Counted from the first letter of the stretch, positions 20,646 through 29,457 are shown. The stretch: DNA of 37,782 nucleotides from Betaproteobacteria bacterium (GCA_016192065.1 JACPUX010000058.1:1-37782); one strand, 5' to 3'. Notes: generated from the letters alone by a model not told the origin. Program-made: numbers and translations.

Positions 20646-21026
20646 TCAGTTGGCGAGTCGGGGCCCGAGTTTTGCGACGACCTCTTGCGCGTCGAAGACG
20701 CGCTCAAGGCCGGGTTGGCGCTCCGCGCAGGGCCGGATCTCGCCGACGACCATCCTCGCCGGCCGTCCGGACGGGTCGGGCCGGTTCCGGAAATCGGCGC
20801 GCACCAGCCGGAAGTAGCCCTTACCGTCCTCCAGCGTTCTGACCGCAGCCTGATGCAGCATCGCCAGTTCGACGCGGTCCGGATCCGTTCCGGCATTGCC
20901 GACGGCGATCACGCGATAGCCGCCATCGGCCATCCGTGTCACCGACGGAGCCTCGGCGGCAGACGCCGCCACGCTTGCTCCCAGAAGCAGAAAGCCGCCG
21001 ACAGCGAGGCGCCTGGCAATTTCCAT
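20646..21026 (-). CDS. Small secreted protein, CC0125/CC1285-like
   Basis: The 126-residue protein has a signal peptide (MEIARRLAVGGFLLLGASVAA, cleavage near ASAAEA) and a compact alpha/beta body: 'MADGGYRVIAVGNAGTDPDR', 'ELAMLHQAAVRTLEDGKGYF', 'RLVRADFRNRP'. This GYR...AA.LT...G..YF pattern resembles the CC0125/CC1285-type envelope proteins; those are usually lipoproteins, but no lipobox Cys is present here. ATG 21026 has a GGAAGAG site. It lies 17 bases after the hydrolase stop, so the two are co-transcribed. Function unknown. Confidence 0.8.
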   Translation of the reverse strand: MEIARRLAVGGFLLLGASVAASAAEAPSVTRMADGGYRVIAVGNAGTDPDRVELAMLHQAAVRTLEDGKGYFRLVRADFRNRPDPSGRPARMVVGEIRPCAERQPGLERVFDAQEVVAKLGPRLAN

Positions 21027-21043
21027 CGTCCGCTCTTCCAGCC

Positions 21044-21901
21044 TCAACTCATGGCCCCTACCGCGCGGTATGCGGCCACCGCCGGCACAGGCGAGTCCTC
21101 CGCAGGAGAACCGGCAAGAATCGACGACAGCGCATCGTTGAAATACCGCGCCGCGGTAAGGTAGGGGGCATGGCCGACGGATGGCGCGACAAGGAACCTG
21201 TCGGTGCCGAGCGCATTGGCCAGCCAGGCGCCGGCCCAGACCGGAGCGATCCGGTCGGAGAAGCTGCTGACCACGGAGACCGGCGTCCGGATGCGCGGCA
21301 GCATCGGGCGCAGATCCAGCGCGGCGAGGTCGTTCAGGCAGGACGAGGCAACCACGGGGTCCGCTTCCAAAGCAACGACGCGCCGCATGGTGCGTGCTAC
21401 CCGCCGGTTGTAGACTCCGGGGAACACCAGCCCGATGTAGTCGCCGGCGGCACGGGGAAAATCGGCGCGCAAGCCCGCAACCAGACCCGCCACCTCCGTT
21501 TCCGGCAGCCCCCACCTGAAATCCGGTCGCTGCGCCAGGCACGGTGTGGCGGCAGCCAGGACAAGACCGGACACGGCGCCGGGAGCCGATGCGGCATAGG
21601 TCATGGCCACCGTCGCGCCCATCCCCGCGCCGACGAGGACCGGCCGGTGTATTTCAAGTTCGCCGAGCATGAAGCGCAGGTCTTCGACCAGGGTTTCAAT
21701 GCTGCACTCGCTCCCGGGTTTGTCCGAACGGCCGAACCCGCGGAAGTCGAAGGTATAAACCTTGTGCCTGTCCTGGAAGCCGTAGATCTGGGGCGCCCAC
21801 GCGCACGAATTCATCATCAGGTCATGGAGGAAAACCAGCGCCTGCGCCCCCTGACCGCGATGATCGAACCAAAGCCGACATCCATCTCTCGTCAAGAACA
21901 T
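21044..21901 (-). CDS. Alpha/beta hydrolase-fold protein lacking the nucleophile serine
   Basis: The 285-residue protein keeps the alpha/beta-hydrolase layout: 'YTFDFRGFGRSDKPG' at about 49-63, an elbow at 91-95, an acid-bearing 'SSFSDRIAPV' (D216) and a terminal 'SVGHAPYL' (H244). However, the elbow reads G-A-G-M-G instead of G-x-S-x-G: the codon at the nucleophile position is GCG (Ala92), confirmed on the DNA. The oxyanion-hole region is HDLMMN rather than the usual HG. It is therefore either not a hydrolase (a binding or signalling role) or one with a different mechanism. ATG 21901 has a strong GGAGGA site. It is cotranscribed with the small secreted gene downstream. Confidence 0.9.
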   Translation of the reverse strand: MFLTRDGCRLWFDHRGQGAQALVFLHDLMMNSCAWAPQIYGFQDRHKVYTFDFRGFGRSDKPGSECSIETLVEDLRFMLGELEIHRPVLVGAGMGATVAMTYAASAPGAVSGLVLAAATPCLAQRPDFRWGLPETEVAGLVAGLRADFPRAAGDYIGLVFPGVYNRRVARTMRRVVALEADPVVASSCLNDLAALDLRPMLPRIRTPVSVVSSFSDRIAPVWAGAWLANALGTDRFLVAPSVGHAPYLTAARYFNDALSSILAGSPAEDSPVPAVAAYRAVGAMS

Positions 21902-21965
21902 AATTTTCCTCCGCTGCGAAACCCGACCTTCATGCCGGCAATGCCGACCGGATTGCCGACGGGAT

Positions 21966-22047
21966 CGACGACCATCTACACAATCTCACGAAGACCGGCA
22001 AAGGGAAATTGGGGCGGCGCCCTGCTTGATAGAGTAATGCCCCTTGG
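21966..22047 (+). repeat. Degenerate 82-bp repeat, copy A
   Basis: About three quarters identical, without gaps, to 37101-37182 (61 of 82 bases by hand count). Shared blocks are CGACGACC, ATCTCACGAAGACCG, ATTGGGGCG and GCCCCTTGG. The hairpin present in copy B is mostly lost here. Probably a remnant of a mobile or intergenic repeat element. Confidence 0.6.
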
Positions 22048-22065
22048 TTGTTCCGGACTGCCGGG

Positions 22066-22293
22066 CTACTCCAACCGGATCACCAGCCGCCGGCCGCAGG
22101 CTTCGGCATAACGATTGCAGCGAACTCAACGACGGCGTACGGCGCATGCAGCGCAAGGCGGTCTCGACGCCGGCGACGGTACCGACGCTCACCCCATCCC
22201 GCGCGCCACATCGCCGCGCGACAAGCCCGCCCCCCTGCGGATATCGAGCGACACTCCCGGCGTTTCGCATTCCACGACCTCGCTATCGCTCAT
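22066..22293 (-). pseudogene. Frameshifted second copy of the XRE-type HTH gene
   Basis: The DNA aligns along its length with the intact gene at 10764-10976. The 3' end is nearly identical (CTACTC, CCGGATCACCAGCCG, CGGCCGCAGGCTTCGGCATAA on the plus strand). Reading from an ATG at 22293 gives 'ETPGVSLDIRRGAGLSRGDV', matching ETLGRLLDIRRETGLTRGEV. A one-base loss in a G run (about 22197) then puts a TGA in frame, after which 'VSVGTVAGVETALRCMRRTP' continues in the next frame; a second indel near 22110 restores 'YAEACGRRLVIRLE' before TAG. At least two frameshifts make it non-functional. It overlaps the stop of the gene at 22283. Confidence 0.85.
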
Positions 22294-22816
22294 CCGGCCT
22301 GCTGATCGCTGCATTACCCGCCGTCCCGGCGGGCTGACGCGGGCGAAAGCGGGCAGACACCGACGCCGTTGCCCCCGGCGCTATGGCATCGAGATTCCAG
22401 CCCAGCACCCTGTAGTCGGTTTCCGGAACCTTGACCCGCATCTCGCGGCCGTCAGGGCGGCGCACCACGCGAAACAGCGGCGGCGCGTAATACATCCGGC
22501 CGTCCAGGCTGGCAAGGAACTCGGCCGGCCTGGCGCTACTGGCGACGTACTGCATGCCCTCGGGAACGGCGATGCTCGCCAGGACCGAGTCGGCGGGCAC
22601 CTTGCCCTGGTTGCGATAGGTGGCCGCGTATTCGACGACGTCGGCCTGAGCTCCCGCGGTTTCCTTGCCGGCGCTCCCGGCGGCAACCGGCGCCTGCCTG
22701 AACGCGACCTCGACGTCGTCGTCACCCTGCGTCCGGGCGATCCCGTACGGCGCCAACGCGAACAACGCACCGGCCAGCACGGCACCCGGCGCCCGAAAAA
22801 TCCCCTTTCCCGCCAC
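22283..22816 (-). CDS. Small secreted beta-rich protein (DUF11-like repeat)
   Basis: This 177-residue protein is read from GTG 22816, preceded by AGGGGG five bases upstream; an in-frame TTG at 22837 is an alternative. A signal peptide (APGAVLAGALFALA, cleavage near residue 24) is followed by a single Ig-like/DUF11-type module: 'VEYAATYRNQGKVPADSV', 'IAVPEGMQYVASSARPAE', 'VLGWNLDAIAPGATASVSAR'. That pattern is typical of the conserved-repeat domain in surface proteins. The gene begins 46 bases after the ftsK-like stop and may be transcribed with it. Its end overlaps the HTH pseudogene. Role unknown. Confidence 0.8.
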   Translation of the reverse strand: MAGKGIFRAPGAVLAGALFALAPYGIARTQGDDDVEVAFRQAPVAAGSAGKETAGAQADVVEYAATYRNQGKVPADSVLASIAVPEGMQYVASSARPAEFLASLDGRMYYAPPLFRVVRRPDGREMRVKVPETDYRVLGWNLDAIAPGATASVSARFRPRQPAGTAGNAAISRPDER

Positions 22817-22862
22817 TCCTTCCCCCTCTCGATGCAAGCATGTAAAAAGCCACCGCCACGCC

Positions 22863-25800
22863 TCACCCCGGCGGCGCCGGCACCAGCACCGTCCGGTTGC
22901 CGTTGCTCTCCATCGGGCTGACCAGTCCGGACGCTTCCATCTGCTCGACGAGGCGGGCGGCGCGGTTGTAGCCGATGCGGAGCTGGCGCTGCACCGCCGA
23001 AATCGAGGCGCGGCGGGAGCGGATCACGAAGGCGACGGCATCGTCGTAGAGCGGATCGGACTCGTCGCCGAAGCGTTCCGCCTCCGCCCCCTCGCCGTCG
23101 GCGTCCGCCGCGCCGCCGAGCACGCCTTCAACATAGTCGGGCGCACCGAGCCGCTTCAGATGCTCGGCGACGGCATGCACCTCCTCGTCGGCGACGAAGG
23201 CGCCATGCACGCGCTGCGGATAGCCGGTGCCGGGCGGCAGGTAGAGCATGTCGCCCTGCCCGAGCAGCGATTCCGCCCCCATCTGGTCGAGGATGGTGCG
23301 GCTGTCGATCTTCGATGACACCTGGAAGGCGATGCGCGTCGGAATATTGGCCTTGATCAGCCCGGTAATGACGTCGACCGAGGGGCGCTGCGTGGCCAGG
23401 ATCAGATGGATGCCGGCGGCCCGCGCCTTCTGCGCCAACCGCGCGATCAATTCCTCGACCTTCTTGCCGGCCACCATCATCAGATCGGCGAACTCGTCGA
23501 CCACCACCACCACGTAGGGGAGCGGCGAAAGCGGCGCCGGGTTGTCCGGCGTGATCGAGCAGGGATCGGCCAGCAGCACCCCGGCCTCGGCGGCGTCACG
23601 TACCTTCTGGTTGCAGCCGGCCAGATTGCGCACGCCGAGCGCGCTCATCAGGCGGTAGCGCCGCTCCATCTCGCCGACGCACCAGTTCAGCGCGTTGGCG
23701 GCGAGCTTCATGTCGGTAACCACCGGCGCCAGCAGATGCGGAATGCCGTCGTAGACCGACAGTTCCAGCATCTTCGGGTCGATCATCACCAAGCGCACCT
23801 CGTCCGGCGTCGCCCGGTACAAGAGCGACAGGATCATGGCATTGACGCCGACCGATTTGCCCGAGCCGGTCGTTCCCGCCACCAGCAGGTGCGGCGCCTT
23901 GCCCAGATCGACCACCACCGGCTCGCCGGCGATATCCTTGCCGAGCACCATGGCCAGCTTCGAGGCATGCGACTGAAACACCCCGGACGACAACACCTCC
24001 GAGAGGCGGATCATCTGCCGGCGCGGATTGGGAAGTTCGAGCCCCATGCAGGTCTTGCCCGGAATGGTTTCGACCACGCGGATCGAGGCCACGCCCAGCG
24101 CGCGCGCCAGATCCTTGACCAGATTCGCGACCTGCCCGCCGCGCACCCCGACCGCCGGCTGCACCTCGTAGCGCGTGATGACCGGGCCGGCATAGGCGTC
24201 CAGCACGTTCACCCTGACGCGGAATTCGGCGAGCTTTTCCTCGATCAGGATGCCCTGGTCGATCAGATCGTCCTGGCCAATCGGCGCCAAAGCCGAATCG
24301 GCGGGCTGCAGCAGCGCAAGCGGCGGCAGGCACGCAGCGTCGTCGAATCCCGGGCGGAAGGGGTTGTCCGGCGGACTGCGCGGCGGCTCGGCCTGCGGCC
24401 GGGGCTCCGGCCGCTCGTCCGGCGGCGGGGCGCCGAGGGCGACGCCCGACAGGGCTGGCGGATCGGCGGGCAAGTCCCGCGCATTGTCTTCGCGCGGAGC
24501 CGTCATGCATGCGACGGGCATCTGCACCGTTGCCGGAACGAAAGGCAGCCGCGGCACGCTCGCCGGGGGCGGACGCGACGCCCCATGCGGCTCGACGGCG
24601 AGGGGGCATGGCCGAACCCGAGCCGGGGCATGATCCACCGCTTCGATCTCAATCTCGTCGAGATCCGGCTCCCGGCGCAAGATCAAGCCGACCAGGACCG
24701 CAGTAGACACGGTCGCGCCCCCGCCGCCTGGCGACGCGACGACCGCCCCCGATCGACGTACCGGAGCGCAGGCCACATCCGCCGCATCGATTGCGGGTTC
24801 CCTGTACAAAACCGTGCCGTCCTGGGCAACTGCCGGCTTGCCGCCGGCGCCCGTCCGAAGCGGCCGATCAGGCGGTACAACGCGCCGCGGCAATGGCTGC
24901 AACCGGGTTGCGGCAGGCCACAGCGCGCCTGTCGCGGCATGTTCCGGGGGCATCTCGGCCGGACCGTCACAGACTGCTTCGCGGGCCACGTCCTGGCTGC
25001 TGCCCGGCCGGTCATCCCGCGCAGCCTCCCTCGTCGGAATTCGTTCCATCGCCGGCGCCCCGGAGACGCCCCGCTCCGACGGTTCGGAATTGCCCCGCCG
25101 GGCGCGGCCGGGCAAGCGCCCGCCGTGGATCGCCATCACCCGCCGCCGGATTTCATCGACATCCATCGTCACCGGCGGCGCCGCCGCAGGGGCCGGTCCG
25201 GCCGTCGGCCTGGCGGAGCGCCTGCCGCCATACTGCTTATCGAGGTTCGCCAGTATCCAGGGAAGATCGATCACCTCCACCGGCCCGGCCGGGGGGGCCG
25301 GCTTGTCCCGCTGCGATACGGCGACCGGAACGGCGCCGCCCTGCACGCCGGCGGCGCGAACGGTACAAGTGGCAGCTTCCGCCGGCGCACGCCGCGCGCC
25401 GCGCCCGCGCAACGAACACAACGGCAGCAGGCAGGCCGCTTCCAGCCGCCCACCCAACGATTCCAGGAGATCCGGCCATGAGCGACCCAGCCAAAGCGGA
25501 ACGCCGACACCCAGGCCGAATCCCGCCAGCGCCAGTGCAACCCAGGGCGCACGGGGCGACAGCCCCAGCCAGCCAGCCAGCAGCGAACCGAGTCGAGGTT
25601 CGGGCACGCCGCCGTTCAGATATTCGCCAGCGACCAGGCACGCATAGAGCACGACAAATCCTGCCAGGCGCAGCAGGCAAAAGCGCAGGCGATCCTCCGT
25701 CGGCCACCGCCACGCACGCCAGCCCGCGCGCGCGAGCCCGACGACGAGCAACCATCCGGCACGCCCGACGACTTCCCGCACCGAAGTACCGTCCGGCGCG

Positions 25801-25889
25801 GCCAGCGACCACGCCAGCGCGGACGCAACCGCCAGGCACGCCAAAGCCACCCCGCGGCCTCGCCGGCCGCAATCCTTACTGAAACGCAT
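22863..25889 (-). CDS. FtsK/SpoIIIE-type DNA translocase
   Basis: The 1008-residue protein has four predicted N-terminal membrane helices (about 14-33, 45-58, 73-90, 112-135), a very long Pro/Ala/Arg-rich linker at about 160-530, then the translocase: alpha domain about 540-660 ('[20 protein letters not shown]'), RecA-like beta domain with Walker A GTTGSGKS at 672-679 and Walker [14 protein letters not shown] at about 780, and the C-terminal winged-helix gamma domain ([20 protein letters not shown]), which reads KOPS sites in true FtsK. All motor motifs are intact. Average FtsK proteins are about 770-870 residues in betaproteobacteria, so the linker is long. ATG 25889 has no good ribosome site. 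The usual ftsK neighbours (lolA, trxB) are absent. Confidence 0.93.
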   Translation of the reverse strand: MRFSKDCGRRGRGVALACLAVASALAWSLAAPDGTSVREVVGRAGWLLVVGLARAGWRAWRWPTEDRLRFCLLRLAGFVVLYACLVAGEYLNGGVPEPRLGSLLAGWLGLSPRAPWVALALAGFGLGVGVPLWLGRSWPDLLESLGGRLEAACLLPLCSLRGRGARRAPAEAATCTVRAAGVQGGAVPVAVSQRDKPAPPAGPVEVIDLPWILANLDKQYGGRRSARPTAGPAPAAAPPVTMDVDEIRRRVMAIHGGRLPGRARRGNSEPSERGVSGAPAMERIPTREAARDDRPGSSQDVAREAVCDGPAEMPPEHAATGALWPAATRLQPLPRRVVPPDRPLRTGAGGKPAVAQDGTVLYREPAIDAADVACAPVRRSGAVVASPGGGGATVSTAVLVGLILRREPDLDEIEIEAVDHAPARVRPCPLAVEPHGASRPPPASVPRLPFVPATVQMPVACMTAPREDNARDLPADPPALSGVALGAPPPDERPEPRPQAEPPRSPPDNPFRPGFDDAACLPPLALLQPADSALAPIGQDDLIDQGILIEEKLAEFRVRVNVLDAYAGPVITRYEVQPAVGVRGGQVANLVKDLARALGVASIRVVETIPGKTCMGLELPNPRRQMIRLSEVLSSGVFQSHASKLAMVLGKDIAGEPVVVDLGKAPHLLVAGTTGSGKSVGVNAMILSLLYRATPDEVRLVMIDPKMLELSVYDGIPHLLAPVVTDMKLAANALNWCVGEMERRYRLMSALGVRNLAGCNQKVRDAAEAGVLLADPCSITPDNPAPLSPLPYVVVVVDEFADLMMVAGKKVEELIARLAQKARAAGIHLILATQRPSVDVITGLIKANIPTRIAFQVSSKIDSRTILDQMGAESLLGQGDMLYLPPGTGYPQRVHGAFVADEEVHAVAEHLKRLGAPDYVEGVLGGAADADGEGAEAERFGDESDPLYDDAVAFVIRSRRASISAVQRQLRIGYNRAARLVEQMEASGLVSPMESNGNRTVLVPAPPG

Positions 25890-26108
25890 CGGTTCGCGGA
25901 ACTGGGGCAATCGGGAGCGCCTGCGTCAACAGCCGCCCCACTGGCAGTGACATTTCATCCGCTGACGGCGACCTTGAACGAAACCACCTTCCGCGCCGGA
26001 ATCCGTATCCTTTTCCGGTCGCCGGATTGCGGCAGTCGCGGGCCGCCGAAGTGTCCGGCGCACGGCCGAACGTCGGTGGCTGCGGTTTTTCCATCATTCC
26101 CATTCGCT

Positions 26109-27053
26109 CTACATCGTCAACGCCGCGCGCACGCGCGCGCACCAGTGGCGCGGGTTGTCGTAGCCGGCGATGCCCCATTCGCGCAAATGCATGGCGCCGC
26201 AAACCAGCGGCCGGATGGCCTGGCGATTGCGGATTTCACCGGTGTCCCCCCAGGCGCAATCGTGGGCATTCCAGGAAAGGCACTGCACATCGCCTTCCGC
26301 CGTCAGCCCCAGATACACATCCATATCGGCCATCGGCCTGCCTTCCCGATCCACCAGCAGGCTGCCCAGGCGCCATTCCCCCACCGGCAGGATCGACATC
26401 CCGGCGCGCGCATCCTGCGGACGCATCTGCCGCAAGGCACGGGAGCACCAGTGGCGCGGATCGTCGTACCCCGTGATGCCATGCTTCGCCTTGTAGTCCT
26501 CGCCACAGGCAAGCGTGGCCGGCGTCCCGGACCCGGGCTGCGGGTCGTCGATGGACTTGCGATAGTCGCAGTCCGCGCCATTCGCGGCCAGGCACTCGAC
26601 CTCGCCTTGCGCGTTCAGGCGCACCACGCGCCCTTCCCGCTGCGTCCAGGCCGTCGGCAATTTCAGGTTCTCTCGCGGCACGGGCCGGTTCGGAGGCGGC
26701 GCCTTCCCGATGCACAGGCATTCGTAAGGCGTAACCGGCATTTCCTGCCCGCCCCAAGCCACCCAGCAGCCTTGCGCCCAATTCGGGCGCACGTTGTTGC
26801 CGGCGCGCTTGCCCTCGCCATGCGCATCGGCCCGGCAGACGTAGTACGGGTGTTCGTTGCGGCGCATGCCGGTTTCCAGCGCGCCCCGGCCCGCCGCCTG
26901 GCAGACCGTATCGCAGGACTGGTTCGCGGCGGGCAGCCATTCCTGGGCCGGTCCGGCCGCCGCCGCGAGACCGGAGAGCGGCCCGCAAATCCAGAAAAGA
27001 ACTCCCGGCAGACGAAGCCCATGAACGCAGCCGGACCGATGTCGGCGAAGCAT
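26109..27053 (-). CDS. Cys-rich secreted protein with DM9-like segment and duplicated module
   Basis: The 314-residue exported protein has an N-terminal signal peptide (about 1-33, ending LAAAAG). An N-terminal segment at about 65-115 ('YYVCRADAHGEGKRAG', 'WAQGCWVAWGGQEMPVTPYE') resembles the DM9/DUF3421 repeat. A duplicated module follows: copy 1 about 142-208 and copy 2 about 233-310, each with a strand ending V(E/Q)CL, a (N/A)xxDC pair, a Cys, then HGITGYDDPRHWC or WGIAGYDNPRHWC. The cysteines recur at equivalent places, suggesting conserved disulfides. No known name fits the module. The ATG overlaps the preceding stop by one base (TGATG), so translation is probably coupled to the lipoprotein gene. 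Function unknown. Confidence 0.8.
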   Translation of the reverse strand: MLRRHRSGCVHGLRLPGVLFWICGPLSGLAAAAGPAQEWLPAANQSCDTVCQAAGRGALETGMRRNEHPYYVCRADAHGEGKRAGNNVRPNWAQGCWVAWGGQEMPVTPYECLCIGKAPPPNRPVPRENLKLPTAWTQREGRVVRLNAQGEVECLAANGADCDYRKSIDDPQPGSGTPATLACGEDYKAKHGITGYDDPRHWCSRALRQMRPQDARAGMSILPVGEWRLGSLLVDREGRPMADMDVYLGLTAEGDVQCLSWNAHDCAWGDTGEIRNRQAIRPLVCGAMHLREWGIAGYDNPRHWCARVRAALTM

Positions 27054-27784
27054 CAGGGGAGGTTCCCGCCAGGAACGATCAGGAGCACGATAAAACCAAG
27101 CAACTGTATCGGAAGGGTCAGCACATCCACCAGCAGAGCCAGCGGAATAAGGGCATCGTAGCCGCCCACGCCTGCCGCCGCCGAATCCGGCGGCGGATAG
27201 AAACGCAGCACCGGCTCCCGCCGGACATCCGGCGCCCGCGTTGCGTCCGCCGGAATCCCGCTACGCTTCGTCCGCAGCCCCCTGACATGGAAGTTCCGGA
27301 CCATCCCGTTCAGTTCATCGCCGGCAAAACCCTGGCGGCGCAGGGCAGCGAGTTCGGAGTCGGTCAGCGGCTTTTCCTGAGTTGCAGCCACGTGCAGCGC
27401 AACCTCACCCCAGATGTCTTCATCCTTGACGAAGAAACGGCCGGGCTCCAGGCGGACGTTGCCCGCCCCGAACCGCTGCCGCACCTCCAGCAGCCCGTCG
27501 CCCCCTTCCAGGATCAGATAGCTGTACTGCTCTCCGACGAAGACCAGCGCGTGGCCGTTCTTCGATTTGTCCCGCGTCGCCTCGTCCGGTCGGACGACGG
27601 CAAGAACGGCATCCTGATAGATCGGTTCATTGGCCCTGGCCTTGGGGCTTATCGCGGCCATCTTCCGCGCTTCGCTCACCAGAGCGGTCGCACATCCGGA
27701 AACCAGCACCGCGAGCCCGAGACCCGCCGCGAACCGCAGCAAGCGGCCAAGCCTCGGACGAAGGTCAATGAGCGTGATCGACAA
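27053..27784 (-). CDS. Predicted lipoprotein with C-terminal membrane segment
   Basis: The 243-residue frame starts at a TTG (27784), with TTG 27742 as an alternative that has a GAGG nine bases upstream; no ATG is available before the signal sequence. A lipobox LVSGC (Cys about residue 31) follows a hydrophobic stretch, so it is likely lipid-anchored. The body is alpha/beta ('QDAVLAVVRPDEATRDKSKN', 'ALVFVGEQYSYLILEGGDG'), and the C-terminus has a long hydrophobic run (about 212-238) unusual for a soluble lipoprotein. Not recognised as a named family. It begins 4 bases after the glycine-zipper gene, in one operon. Confidence 0.75.
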   Translation of the reverse strand: MSITLIDLRPRLGRLLRFAAGLGLAVLVSGCATALVSEARKMAAISPKARANEPIYQDAVLAVVRPDEATRDKSKNGHALVFVGEQYSYLILEGGDGLLEVRQRFGAGNVRLEPGRFFVKDEDIWGEVALHVAATQEKPLTDSELAALRRQGFAGDELNGMVRNFHVRGLRTKRSGIPADATRAPDVRREPVLRFYPPPDSAAAGVGGYDALIPLALLVDVLTLPIQLLGFIVLLIVPGGNLP

Positions 27785-27788
27785 CCCG

Positions 27789-28331
27789 TCAGCGTCCGAC
27801 CCGGACCAGCGCGCCGTTCTCGACCCTCACCCGGTCGCCGGCCTGCAGGGCCGGCCTTTCGGTATAACCGAACTGCCGCACCTCGCCGTCGTCGAGGCGC
27901 ACCGAAACCTGGTAAGCGGTTTTTTCCTTGAGCTTCTTCTCGACCTGGTAGCCGCCGTAGGCGCCGGCGCCGGCGCCGGCGACGGTGGCTACCGTCTTGC
28001 CCGTGCCCTTGCCGACCTGGTTGCCGAGCAACCCGCCGGCCAGGCCGCCGGCGACCGCGCCGAGCGCGCCGCCCTCGCCCTCGACCTTGACCTCGCGCAC
28101 CTCGGCCACCTGGCCGCAATCGACACACTTCGGCGCCTTGCCGGCCCGATTGCCGGGGTTGTGATCGGTTTTTTCATGGTCGTAGCCGGCGCACTTCGGC
28201 GACTTGCCGGCCCGAACCCCGTTATCATGACGCTCCGGTTCGTTGCCGCAATCCGCGAACTTCGGCGCCGCGCCGAGGGGCGCGGCGGCAATCGTCGCGA
28301 CGGCGGCAACAAGGGTCAGCATTTTTTTCAT
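27789..28331 (-). CDS. Glycine-zipper 2TM envelope protein (SlyB/Rickettsia 17-kDa-like)
   Basis: The 180-residue protein has a signal peptide (MKKMLTLVAAVATIAAAP), two Cys pairs in a Lys/Asp-rich N-terminal region (FADCGNEPER, KAPKCVDCGQ), a glycine zipper at about 94-130 (GALGAVAGGLAGGLLGNQVG, 'VAGAGAGAYGGYQVEKKLK') and a C-terminal segment 'VSVRLDDGEVRQFGYTE' ending in an OB-like 'GDRVRVENGALVRV'. The zipper plus tail is typical of the glycine-zipper 2TM domain. The N-terminal repeat AGK(S/A)PKC occurs twice (around residues 41 and 63). ATG 28331 has a strong AAGGAGA site. First gene of the cluster running to 26109. Confidence 0.9.
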   Translation of the reverse strand: MKKMLTLVAAVATIAAAPLGAAPKFADCGNEPERHDNGVRAGKSPKCAGYDHEKTDHNPGNRAGKAPKCVDCGQVAEVREVKVEGEGGALGAVAGGLAGGLLGNQVGKGTGKTVATVAGAGAGAYGGYQVEKKLKEKTAYQVSVRLDDGEVRQFGYTERPALQAGDRVRVENGALVRVGR

Positions 28332-28373
28332 GACAATCTCCTTCCCAATCGGGAAACACAAAGCACCGTAGTT

Positions 28374-28402
28374 ATATTGTGCTTTTTCTCGCTTGTTGAT
28401 AA
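28374..28402 (-). promoter_or_regulatory. Candidate sigma-70-like promoter of the glycine-zipper operon
   Basis: On the minus strand, TTATCA (28397-28402) and CAATAT (28374-28379) are 17 bases apart, within an AT-rich stretch 43-71 bases before the start codon. The box matches are moderate and the position is suitable. Confidence 0.45.
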
Positions 28403-28517
28403 TTGAGTGGGAACAAGACGCTGTATGCGATCCAACACGTCAACCGTTCCCAACGATCCTCATCCATGGTTTTACTGCTTACCGCCATCCACCAAGGGTT
28501 GATCGAGTGCATTCGAC

Positions 28518-29114
28518 TCACCGAATTCGTTTAAAGCTCACCTCGACCGTGATGCCGCCCGCGACGGGAACAACGACAAGGGCAGCACCTAAAAATGATG
28601 TTTTTGACACATATTTCCCATTACCATCGAGATCGACCCCGAATTCGTTTGTTTGGTTCACAATACCGGTATAATGGACGAACTTCCCTTCAGACAATTT
28701 AAATCCGGTTTCATTTTTACTCAAAAACAATTTTCCGGATCGAAGGTCGAAATCCTTTCCGTTTTGCAGGCTCCAGCTAACCGTTCCCTTACTCCCGGAA
28801 ATAGCGCGCAACTGCAAATCCCCCCCCTCTGAAGCCGATATCTCCAATTTCTCATAGGCATCATGTCTCAGTTCGGGTTTTCTCATGGCTGGCCACAAAA
28901 CTTGGCTTAAGTAAGTGCGGGGATATCGTTGGTTATCACCAGTCTCACCAAGATTCCGGTAGATGCCATCCAGATTGTCAGTGGTGAGAATGTCGGCAAA
29001 AGGCAAGTTACCGGGCGGCGCGTGGTGGGCCATGCAACCCGTCAATAACACAAGTAACGCCAGTAATCCCCCATATCTGAAGTAGCTCATTAGTAAAGGG
29101 CAGACGTCGCGCAT
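28518..29114 (-). CDS. Predicted lipoprotein of lower GC content
   Basis: The 198-residue frame begins at ATG 29114, with GGAGG seven bases upstream; the frame is open further, but only without a ribosome site. A lipobox LLTGC (Cys about residue 27) follows a hydrophobic stretch. The mature part has 'NLDGIYRNLGETGDNQRYPR', then beta-strands such as 'GTVSWSLQNGKDFDLRSGKL', and a late hydrophobic strand (GAALVVVPVAGGITVEVS). Base composition is visibly more AT-rich than the flanking genes (many AAA, AAT, TTT codons), suggesting acquisition. No family recognised. It is alone: an inverted repeat lies upstream and the glycine-zipper gene begins about 190 bases downstream. Confidence 0.75.
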   Translation of the reverse strand: MRDVCPLLMSYFRYGGLLALLVLLTGCMAHHAPPGNLPFADILTTDNLDGIYRNLGETGDNQRYPRTYLSQVLWPAMRKPELRHDAYEKLEISASEGGDLQLRAISGSKGTVSWSLQNGKDFDLRSGKLFLSKNETGFKLSEGKFVHYTGIVNQTNEFGVDLDGNGKYVSKTSFLGAALVVVPVAGGITVEVSFKRIR

Positions 29115-29457
29115 GAAAGGCCTCCAATCAAAAAGCAACCCCATTAATCCTGATTGGCAACGAACGTCAGCCATGGTGTGTGAGCTTCCCCCGAAATTTC
29201 GTCCTCCAGCGAACCGATTCGAAGCATGCGCCGCAGGCGGCACCGGATCGATCCACCATTTCGACCCGGGGGAAGCCGGGAAGACGAAGACAGGGGGAAG
29301 CTCATGGACAATGATAGGTATTCGCCCGGAAATGAAAATCCGGTCGCACACTTCGCAGTCATAGGGTCAACCCTTCATCGCCATACGCCCCCCCTGTCGG
29401 CATGAGGTTCCCTCGGTTTCTCGTGAGAAGCGTCCGATTTTTTGTGCGAACGGGGAC
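29115..29457. other. Non-coding region between lipoprotein and DUF4166 genes
   Basis: A 343-base gap with no convincing gene. It contains the inverted repeat described separately and presumably the lipoprotein promoter. Confidence 0.5.
29181..29304. repeat. Inverted repeat with 12-bp perfect ends
   Basis: TGAGCTTCCCCC at 29181-29192 is exactly complementary to GGGGGAAGCTCA at 29293-29304. Partial complementarity extends inward (TTTCGTCCTCC against GAAGACGAAGA). The 124-bp interval resembles a small non-autonomous element or a long hairpin next to the AT-rich lipoprotein gene. Confidence 0.5.

Noticed and set aside
21900..21985. Short minus-strand frame with 'VVDPVGNPVGIAG' resembling the end of a glyoxalase/VOC protein
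   Set aside because: Only about 27 codons, no upstream remnant of the domain; too short to call.
23406..25481. 691-codon plus-strand frame opposite the FtsK-like gene
   Set aside because: Antisense shadow with biased composition; the opposite strand has intact FtsK motifs.
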